Assembly (NCBI GenBank): GCA_037447655.1 | Contig: JBBHKE010003178.1 | Span: forward strand, 1-64,000 | Reading direction: 5' to 3' | Origin: Zygnema cylindricum | Lineage: Eukaryota; Streptophyta; Zygnematophyceae; Zygnematales; Zygnemataceae | DNA length: 64,000 bases | In this document: one piece after another, positions 55,701 through 64,000 of the stretch | Position numbering within the stretch: position 1 is the stretch's first letter | Layout of the letters: each line of letters opens with the position of its first letter | Translations under genes and position numbers: made by a program | The notes under the pieces: model-generated | Database searches by the model: none | Seen by the model: only the letters and a program-made list of their open reading frames with translations | What the model was told of the DNA's origin: nothing

Positions 55701-56680
55701 TGAAGGTATCAAACTCCTTATCATCTAATACAAAAGTAGAGACAAGATTTTTACTCAACTGAGGGATATAAAGTACATCTGAGAAAGTTAGAATGGAAGT
55801 ATTACCCTTTACTAAGAATTTATGATCTACCGATCCAAGTAGATCTGTAGTAACTACTCTCCCATCCCCTTACTCTATCTCTACAGTGGAGATCTTTCTT
55901 AGGTTTGTAAAGTGGTGCCTGTCACGACACATATCCATGGATGCACCTGAATCGATGATCCATCTTTCCTGGGGAGGTTCCCGAATGGCTCCGAGAGCAC
56001 ACTTCCGTTTTCGAGGAATCTCCTTCTCCTCCAAATTCTCATCAAGGAGAAGCTCTCCATCCTCCTCCTCAGAGGACTCGGTCTCTCTTTTCACTTGTGT
56101 GACCACAAGTGCCTTCTTCTTTCCCCTGGAAGAACCCCCTCCACGATTTTCTTGAAGCCTCAACTCGAACAGCTTGGTGCAATCAGCTATGACGTGTTCC
56201 GACATTTTGAAGAAATGACAGAGGCCTTTTCGAGGCCTTGGTCCTCCTGTCTGATCTTTCTTTCCCTTGAAGTTGCCATACGGCTTCCTCGAATCCTTCC
56301 CCCACTGGTCCGTTTCGGCAGCCATAGTTTGATCGCTCTTTCCTCCTCTCCGAATCTCGATAGTGTTCTTCGCACAAGTATCATCTGGACCACTGTGTTC
56401 CACTTCCACAAACTGTCATCCATTTCTTGCACTCGGTACACTATGTTCTCAAACTCATTAGGCAGCTTCATGATGAGAGTGTTGACTTTCATCTTCATTG
56501 TACTGGTCCACCCGACACTCACCATCTCTATATACCAACAAGAGAGGTCATTACAATAGTCTAGCATTTTCCCCCTTTTGTAAGTATACTCCCCTAACCA
56601 TTGCTCGGCCAACTGGAGCTCCTAAATGGTACCTGCTCTATAGATCTCTACTAAGGTCTCCCACAACTCTTCGGCCTTAA
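52709..56680 (-). pseudogene. Copia element E gag-pol (degenerate)
   Basis: Gag is seen at 56612-56187. The knuckle motif CHFFKMSEHVIADC, like B, has Phe for the second Cys. The protease site IIDSGASMDMC is near 55945. The pre-integrase is WHKRLGHVHFDRL...CIGCAQGKAHRLPF (55607-55365). The integrase C-terminal part and GKPGYFVGYNEDVKGYRVYDL are at 55068-54589. The RT is at 54197-53586 with KTRLVAKGFTQ, MDIKTTLLYGEL and an intact YVDDLLVLSK. RNase H (53573-52709) has STMKAKNMASC where STMEAEYMASC is expected, so two acidic residues are lost. A 93-bp direct duplication (53151-53243 and 53244-53337) disturbs the RT/RNase H border. Confidence 0.88.
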
Positions 56681-57080
56681 AGATGTGGAGATGGGAGGTT
56701 GCCAAAGCTTAAATAAAATGCCTCAAAATGAAGTGCCTGCCAGCCATGTTTGTGTATTCCTACATTTGAATATCGTTTTCTTCGATCTTCGCGGCCGCCG
56801 CTTCGGGTGCCGTGGCAATAGGAGTAAGAGGTGTCTCCTTCCCTTTCCCTTTTTGAACACACTCCTGTCCCCTCTGTGTGCCTCCCCCGTTGGAACAGAT
56901 ACTGCTGCAGAAAACCTCACTCCACTAAACCTTGGTGGAATTCCTTGAGATGGACGTTTCACTTGTCCACTCACGATACTCTAGTATTGTTTTTCACACA
57001 AAGCCCCTACCATTATGGCTTCCCAATAAATGAACCCAGATCCGTTGAAGATGGGCACCCTAGAGGGTGGGCCCATAACC

Positions 57081-58088
57081 TGCAATTCTGTGTCGCCCAT
57101 TGGAATGCAGAATTGAGGAAGCCTCTAGATAGTTTTTGACTAACCCTTTTTCAGCAAGGATCACAAATACCCAAGTAGGCAAACAGCCAATCTGACTGCA
57201 CCCTTGTGTAGTTTGGACTCCCTTGAGTCCGTAGCAAAAGAAATCACAGAAAACGCCCAACCAAACGATTAGTTATCAAATGGCAAAGATGCCAAAATAT
57301 ATACAAGCTCATTGGGAGAGAGGCAGCTACCTCCTAATTCTCCTAAGTCCTAAATCGCACTCACAACCCCTATCTACTGATGTAAGAACCAATTAGAGAA
57401 CTGTAAAGTACAGAAAGGTAGTGTGGCCGGTGTACGTTCTGTACGGTTTGTGTACGACTCGGCCATTGAGCGGACGCATGTCTCTTTCAAACTTGTCCTC
57501 ATGCTCTCCGGCATTCCCGCTTCCCAATATTGTCTTGCCACGTGGTGCCAGACCATGTTACGCCCGAAAACCGCCAAAATGACCATTTTGGGATCTCGAC
57601 GATGATGCGTGCCGTTGGATCCAATTGAACTTTAAATGTTAGCAATTGAATATCAATGTCAGGTAAATTTTTTTCGTGCGGTTTCATGTTCGCACTATAT
57701 TTCATTTTGTTTCTATGTTACCTATCTGTTATTCCGTTAATCAGATTAGTGAACTCTAACATGTTTAAATACCCATCACACCCCATGTACTCTAACGGAC
57801 CTCAACGACAAACTGGCTAAAGTTAAGGGCTACGCCTCGCTCTGCCGGTCGAAGGTTCGAGTCCTGCCAGACTCAACCTTTTTGTTGGGAGTGACTTATG
57901 TCACTTTTTATGTCCTACCTAAGGAGCCAAGGCAGCCATGTCTCCACCACCCTCTCTTTCCTTTAGTGACTTCAATAAATGTGGGGGATAGAGAGAAGAG
58001 GTGAAGGCAGACTGCCTACGCTTTTCTTTTCTATTTTTACTAAACTATTTAGACCTAGAAAATACTTTATAAATCTAATAATTCAACA
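57081..58088 (-). mobile_element. 5' LTR of copia element E
   Basis: 1008 bp, same ends as the 3' LTR (TGTTGAATTATT...GAATTGCA). Flank AATAT at 58089-58093, versus GATAT on the other side (4 of 5 match). GGTTATGGGCCCACC follows the LTR inward, as in A and B. Confidence 0.88.
57805..57879 (+). promoter_or_regulatory. tRNA-like module in E 5' LTR (antisense)
   Basis: A-box-like ACTGGCTAAAGTTAAGGGC is followed at about 35 bp by a perfect B box GGTTCGAGTCC (57854-57864) and CCAGACTCAACC. It lies about 230 bp from the LTR start, on the strand opposite to element transcription. Confidence 0.6.
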
Positions 58089-60245
58089 AATATCGTCTTT
58101 TTGAACCCCGGAGAGGAAATAACGCGATTAACACAAATAATTTGTTCACGTCTCGAATTTTTAAAGTCAATTTTTGATTGTTTATGTTATTTTGAACCAA
58201 ATATAGAAGATGTAGAACTAAAGCACCTCGATGTTGGGTTTTTTTACATAAAAAATATATAACGACTTTTTAAAAAACGCGATGGGTTTTTTACATTAGA
58301 CACTTATGTTCAACGAGTTTTGTCTTAATTCGGGTGGTTGGGATTTTGAAGAGTATTTGTTGTATGGACAATTTGAGGGTGGCTTTGTAATAAAATTCTG
58401 CAAAACCAAAGGTAAAACGTTTCGTTGAACTTAAATTGTGTGATCAACAACCAAATTGAGTCTCATGAGGTTGTAAATTCTTAGTGTTGTTTCTCCGTTC
58501 ATACATCGGTTTTTGTATCTGTTTTAACGTTTAAGAATAGTATAAAATTACCTGTTTGCGTCAAAATGAATCTAAACCAGATGAAAGTTTGGTTAAAAAA
58601 CAAGAGAAATAAAAAAGAGTCATGAATGCAAAAATGATTTACAAGAGCTCCTTTTGTTAAAAAACCATAAAAAACCTCTAAAAACCAATGCAAGGACAAG
58701 AGTGGGACAATGGAAAAGGTGAAAGACATTTGAGACGTTTTAGGCACCGATGCAGTTGAAGGAAGAGAGTGTCACACTATACCAGTAATCGTTATTAGTG
58801 TTAAAGTTTTTTTGTCACGCAAATTCACTTTTTCTTGGAAAAAGCCTCACTTTTCGCCTTGTGGAGGTTCAACCTTAGTGTTGATAGTTTACGCGCGAAG
58901 ACAAACATTAGAAGTGTGCCATTGGTACATGTGAAAAAGGAAAATAATATCCACGACGAACATGCGATGACAGGCCTATATGTCGTACATGCCATAGGCC
59001 TCCCCGCCACCGTGGATGCAGTTCACCGACCGATCAACCGAAAATATCCTTGCATGCTCTTTTTTTTATCCACTGACCTTCATAAGTTTGTCGCGCTTTT
59101 ATGCCGTTCCGTTTCGAAATTTTCATGTCCATTTTCAAAATTCAAATTTGGTCACAAACTTTCTGTACGAGTCATTAATTGCCTCACCCAGTACATATAT
59201 TCCATTCAAATTTTATGTTTGAAGAATATTTGTAGATTTTCAATATCTAAATACAACCTACAAAGATACCAACCAAAATGAGCCAACGCGGGTGAGAGGT
59301 TTTTTACCGACCCGCCATAATGGAAGATCCTATGAGTAAACTCTGCCAATAAAAGTGTATGTACGTTTTTTGGGGCCGCCTAATGGAATAAAAGCCTTAT
59401 GTGTTAACATTTAGTGAAAGTTACTTACCATGGTTTAACTTTGCTCGCGGGACGCTTTATGGTCAGCATCCTGATAGCTTAACACATTGGAATGTGTTGC
59501 GATAAAATATTCCTTCAAAATTAGGGAAATGATCAAACGGAAACCTCTTCGCTGTTCACAATAATACAATTTTCGTACGTTACATATTTGGTACAATTGA
59601 GTTAGGATTTTATAGTCAATGACAAAGAATGCCTTTAACCTGTGAAAAAATGTAATCAACCGCTAAAATTTTGCCGCCCTTGTGAAAGCCGACTGTCATA
59701 AGAAAACAACAATCCACATGATGGACCAATTATTACGTTAATAAAATTGCGACGACCACATGTAAATAAAAGTGTTGCGCCAGTCCATTTCCTCTACCAA
59801 ATTAGTGCACGAAACCTATGTGAACTAGAAAGTCTTAGCACAAGGTTGCTTTTAACTTAGTGTAGCCATTTCATTGAGGTTGTTTACATTAATTTACTGT
59901 ACTATGGCGGGCATAGTGCCTTTCTTCATGGAAGCGAAACATTGCTGATTATTCGATCTTCATCTACCACGCAATCTTTCCATCTGTGTCTATTGAGGTG
60001 AGTAGTCCATCACATATCATGTAGAATTGTTGCACTTGGATGATATAGATTCCTGAGACATTGGACTACCAAGGTAATTTTCTCACTTTGAAAAAGCCAT
60101 TTGCCTTTTGACAAGGTGGACGCGAATCCACCAAAATCCAGTGGAAAGCCTTTGCCTAAGATATCACATCACACTTGCGTGGTGCCACTCAAACCAGGAC
60201 GTACACACATTAACCGATGACAATGTTACAGCTAGTAATATTGCA
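58089..60245. other. 2.2-kb interval, no gene recognised
   Basis: Contains a decayed MITE left end near 58783 (ACCAGTAATCGTTATTAGTG, GTTTTTTTGTCACGC). An open frame of 148 codons at 58835-59281 (+) has no motif I recognise. It could be a degraded transposon ORF or an exon. The rest is AT-rich without splice-bounded coding blocks that I can support. Confidence 0.45.
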
Positions 60246-60249
60246 CGTA

Positions 60250-61465
60250 TAATTCCCCCCCCTCTCTGCCCCCCTCTCTCTCTCACTCTCTCTCTCTCGC
60301 CCCCTCTCTCTCCCTTTCTCTCGATTTTTAATCTTTCTCTCCCTCTTCCTCGCAATCTTCATCTTCTCCTGCCTTTGTCTTTCCCTATCAGTCTACCTCT
60401 CCCACTCTCGCTCCCTCTCCCTCTCCCTCTCCCTCTCCCTCTTTCTCCCAATCTGTTTCTCCTTTTACCAAATCTTCTCCCTCACAATCTGCCTCTCCCT
60501 CTCCCTCTCTTTTTCTCCTCCCTCTCAATCTTGTCTCCATTTCTCAAACTCTTAGTGCCTCTCCCTTTCCCTCTCCCTCTCCCTTTTAATCTCCCTCCCT
60601 CTCCCTCTCAATCTCAATCTACCGCTCTCTCGCTCTACATCTTCCCTTCCCTTTGTCTCTCCCTATCGGTCTACCTCTCCCACTCTCGCTCCCTCTCCCT
60701 CTCTCTCTCCCTTTTTCTCCCAATGTGTCTCTCCCCCTATCGATCCTTCTCCCTCTTGGTCTGCCTCTCCCTCTTCCTTCCATTCTCTCCTTCCGCTCAA
60801 TCTGTCTCTCCTTCTCCCATCCTCTTTCTCGCAGTGTGCCTCTACTTCTTTTTCTGAATTCGCCTCTCCCTCTCCTTCCCTCCCTCCCCCTCAACCTACC
60901 TTCCCCTCTCACTCTTAGTTTACCTCTTTCTCTCTATCTCTTTCTCCTTCAAAAGCTTGGCTCTCCATCTCTATGCCTCTCTCTTTCTCTCTCACTGTGC
61001 CTCTCCCTCTCTTTCTCCTTCTCCTTCTCGATGTGCCTCTCCCTCTTCCTCTCATTCTCACTCTCTTCCCCAATCTGCCGCTCCCACCCTCTCATCTCCT
61101 CCCTCTCATTCTCAGTCTTCCTCTGCCTCTCTATCTCCCTCTTACTTTTCCCTCTCCCTCCCCCTCTCAATGTCTGTCTCTCTCCCTCTTAATGTGTCTC
61201 TCCATCAGTCTGTCACTCCCTTCCCTCTCGCTCTCCTTCTCCCCATCATTTCCAGTCTGCCTCTCCCTTTCACTCTCCGTCTCCCTCACAATGTGTCTCT
61301 CTCTTAGTCTGTCTCTCTCTCGTCCCTCTCCCTCTCATTCTCCCTCTCCATCTCAGTCTACCTCTCCCACTCTCTGTTTTTCTCCGTCGTATTCTCAGTT
61401 TGCCTTTGCCTCTCCCTATCCCTCTCCCTCTCCATCTCCCCCTCCCTCTCCCTCTCAATGTGTCT
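60250..61465. repeat. CT-rich simple repeat tract
   Basis: (CTCTCC)n with embedded TCAATCTGCCTCTCC and CTGTCTCTC sub-repeats. Leu/Ser/Pro frames are artefacts. Confidence 0.95.
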
Positions 61466-61499
61466 CTCTCTTTGAATGAAACACAGCGATATTGGTATG

Positions 61500-61835
61500 A
61501 AATGTAAAAGCTTTACAAAGATTTTTTTTTGGCTACCTTTGGGCGTAGTTTGATGGTATGTCGTGTAAAAAGACAAAAAGAGTGGCGGAAACTTTTGTTA
61601 CTAGACCTTGTCACATATGAGCATGACATTAAAATGTCACAAAACCCTAAAATTACAATGTCACTAAAAACCAAACATCTACAACCGTCGCTAATTTTAT
61701 GATCGTCTACAACCATCACACTTGAAAGTAACGATTTTATTTTTGCACATTGGAACACTTTGCAAAGTAGTAAAGAGAATATTCACTAAATCCAAATTTA
61801 CATTTCAAAGTTTCTGTTACATGGCGACAAAGCCT
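61500..61835. mobile_element. Relic of the 22150 foldback arm
   Basis: CAAAACCCTAAAATTACAATGTCAC, AACCAAACATCTACAACCGTCG, ATTTTATTTTTGCACATTGG and CTTTGCAAAGTAGTA follow the order of the blocks at 22850-23060 and 23560-23600. Confidence 0.65.
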
Positions 61836-62760
61836 TATTATAGGCTTTGAATTTTGCGTGAAGTATACTGTAATGTAAATGAGGATTGTGTATATTTTTT
61901 TCTTTTGTCCAACATGATGCCAAAATATGCCCTTTACAAAACATATCCCTCTAAAAGAAATACATGGGCACATAATAGTTACATGTATAAGTCTGACTCG
62001 AGCCTTTAATGATTGATACACAGTAGATAAGATTGTTACACTCGAAATTGAGAATATATTTTTAGATGAAAAAGTGTTTTTAAGTGAGAATATGTCTTGA
62101 AGTGAGAATGTGCTTTTCTTAAAAACAGGAATCGACGAAACCCCATTGTTGAATGTATAATGGATGCAACATCATCGAATTACAGCGATGAAAATTGCCC
62201 TTCAGGCTACATAAGAACCCTCAAAATCAACTCTAATTTTAGTATCTTTCCTTTCCTTTAGTATCCTTCCTTTGCATTTCTACCTTTCCTTTAATTTTAG
62301 TATATTTCCTTTGGGCTTATATTGACGGGCAAAACCGCTTCATAAATGACGTAATCGAGGTCGCTTTTCACTCTCGAAGAAGAAAAAAAATCATATGAAA
62401 TTAGAAAATTCGAAAAAGTAGACATCTTTACATACTCTCCTCATCAATATCTGAATGAGTTTGAAAAAAAAAATGATTCTGACTTGAGGTAATACAGACG
62501 AACAAAAAAAAAAAGAAAAAAAAAAGGAAAAAGAAAAAAGAAAAAACGAAAAAAGGCGGTGGTGAACTGAGGGAATAAGCGTTGTACTACTGAAACGTAC
62601 AGGGTTCATGTAACAAAAATAGAAACTCCAAAATAACTCTCGATAAACTTTTTTTGCGGTAAATAATATGAAAACAAGCGAACCGGATTTGTTGAAAAAA
62701 AGTACTCGACCGCACCAATATAATAACGAGTTTCCTACAAATTTTCCCTCTCGAGTTTTT
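61836..62760. other. Probable 3' flank of the minus-strand gene
   Basis: AT-rich, with an A-rich low-complexity run (62460-62560) and TTTCCTTTAATTTTAGTAT repeats at 62240-62310. The distal part may be the 3' untranslated region of the gene ending at 62761. Confidence 0.4.
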
Positions 62761-63225
62761 TCATCCGATGTAACCGAGATAGTGAAGAAAGATGGCCAGA
62801 AGCAAAATGACAAAAGCGAGAATTAGGAGAGGCCGTTTGAGAATCCAGTTTTTTGTCTCATTCACAGTTTGTTTTACTTGATTGACACGTTCCCCCCACT
62901 TCATCTGCACAAACAAAAAAGGAAAACAAACAAACAAATAAACAAATAAATAAATAAATAAATATATAAATAAATATATAAATAAATAAATAAATAGAGA
63001 AATAAATAAATAGATAAATACATAAATACATTAATACATCAGTGAAACAAGGTTCCTCAGCGTCCCTCCTCTCCCTCCCCTTTCTATAAAACGACTCCCT
63101 CTCGGCACTCATCTCCTCACCCTCAATAAAAAAAAAAGATTTTCCAATCTCAAACAAACCTCTATAACCTCATCACCTGGATGCTCGTCTTTTAGTGTGA
63201 TTGTACAAAGTTGTCCTTGAAATGT
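62761..63225 (-). CDS. Last two exons of a probable tail-anchored membrane protein
   Basis: The last exon 62904-62761 follows a TTTGTGCAG acceptor. It encodes MKWGERVNQVKQTVNETKNW, basic ILKRP, one hydrophobic helix (LLILAFVILLLAIFLHYLGY) and a two-residue tail before TGA. The preceding exon 63225-63169 (acceptor TGTTGTAG, donor GATGAG/GTTATA) would add TFQGQLCTITLKDEHPGDE in the same phase. A single C-terminal helix with almost no residues beyond it is typical of tail-anchored proteins inserted after translation. I do not recognise the family. The second exon is the weaker call because its donor is poor and an alternative donor AG/GTGATG gives a different end. The intron holds an (AAAT)n run. 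Confidence 0.4.
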
Positions 63226-63888
63226 CTACAACACCAAAACCATCTGAATATGTGTCTTCGGGTGAATTCATCGAAAATCTTTTTTTGTAGGATCTACCGC
63301 AATCTCTACAACAACTACAAGTCCATTTGAATGTTTGTGATTTTATGAATTCGTATAACTTGTCCCATTAAAATAGTACATGTCGTTTCTTACGCATTTA
63401 CGCGCAGATTCTGACAAATGGTTAAGCAGACGTGTCAGTATTTATGGTTTGGGTTTTTTCGTTTACTTTGTTTTTTGAACGGATTTAGTGTTCCTGTGAA
63501 GTTTTGACATGTTTGCTTAATTAATAGCGTGTAAGGATCTGCCCGAAAATACAAAATCGACTATTTGAGTACTCTTTTTAAGTGGATGAGTCTGTAGGGA
63601 TTCAGAAGAAGACAGAAAATCAGATAGATTTGTAGTAGATGTAAAGATTCAGTTGCAGTAAACCCGGTATGTAATTTTTTTTTTTTGATAGTACAGCCAG
63701 TTTTGTACAATTTGGTGTACAATTTTGTACATTGTCACTTAAAGACAAACATTTACGCGGATTTATAGTAGTTATAGAAGTTCCCTTGCAGTAGATATAA
63801 CATAGCCAAAACAAAACCCAGATCAATCAAAATCATAAATTCGTGCAAATTTAAGCTTCTGTGAATTGGTTTCGTGACAGAGCTTAAT
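63226..63888. other. Upstream part of the minus-strand gene region
   Basis: Probably intronic. Two similar blocks (CTACAACACCAAAACCATCTG at 63226 and CTACAACAACTACAAGTCCAT at 63306) may mark a local duplication of an acceptor/exon border. No exon can be fixed. Confidence 0.35.
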
Positions 63889-64000
63889 AGGGACAAGGAG
63901 GGAGCGAAGGGGAGGGGGAAGGAAAGAGGGGAAGGGAGGACAGGAGGAGGACGACAGGAGGAGGACGGACAAGGAGGACGACGGAAGGACGGGGGAGAGA
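63889..64000. repeat. GGA-rich simple repeat, runs off the window
   Basis: AGGGGAGGGGGAAGGA and GACAGGAGGAGGAC units. Confidence 0.9.

Noticed and set aside
58835-59281. 148-codon frame as a gene
   Set aside because: No recognisable domain, starts beside a decayed MITE end, no splice or promoter support. Mentioned only in the interval entry.

Overview
The window looks like repeat-rich nuclear DNA from the green plant lineage (a land plant or a streptophyte alga). The evidence is a plant-like SmB protein, an EF-hand protein of a plant-type family, an exon resembling the plant RRP6-LIKE 3 exonuclease, degenerate CCCTAAA-type telomere repeats in a 5' leader, spliceosomal introns, and several Ty1/copia retrotransposons. 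No species can be named from the sequence alone. Genes are sparse: I support four gene loci in 64 kb, and one of these only weakly.

Layout. From 1 to 20.96 kb there is a pile-up of Ty1/copia elements: A (minus, cut by the window edge), LTR fragments, a solo LTR with a 5-bp target duplication, B (plus), C (plus, fused to B at a truncated LTR), D (minus, complete, inserted into C with target duplication TAATC) and a lone LTR F. From 20.96 to 29.1 kb there is a tiling of small DNA transposons and foldback elements. Many end in TACACCG...CGGTGTA and abut one another. A CT-rich tract (29.1-30.3 kb) precedes an EF-hand gene (+, 30.8-33.5 kb, at least 3 exons), whose first intron holds a large inverted array of about 30-bp repeats. 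The interval 34.7-40.5 kb is again DNA transposons, including hAT-like elements and a three-layer nest.

The most gene-like block is 38.1-47.7 kb. The promoter/5' leader of the SmB gene (45.4-46.4 kb) is present a second time at 38.1-41.36 kb. That second copy is split by a 2.28-kb nested transposon and lies against the first exons of an RRP6L3-like exonuclease on the opposite strand (41.5-43.9 kb). The later exonuclease exons are not visible. The SmB coding region (46.5-47.7 kb) changes reading frame inside a run of 14 G. GA-rich tracts follow (47.7-49.5 kb). A 5'-truncated reverse-transcriptase-type ORF (50.46-51.6 kb) is interrupted at its 3' end by copia element E (minus, 51.64-58.09 kb, both LTRs present). 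The last 6 kb hold a CT-rich tract, a relic of the foldback family and the probable 3' exons of a minus-strand gene for a membrane-anchored protein.

The most unusual signal is in the copia LTRs. All eight LTRs or LTR pieces that contain the region carry a tRNA-like Pol III module (clear B box, plausible A box) about 212-231 bp from the LTR start, and it is always antisense to the element.
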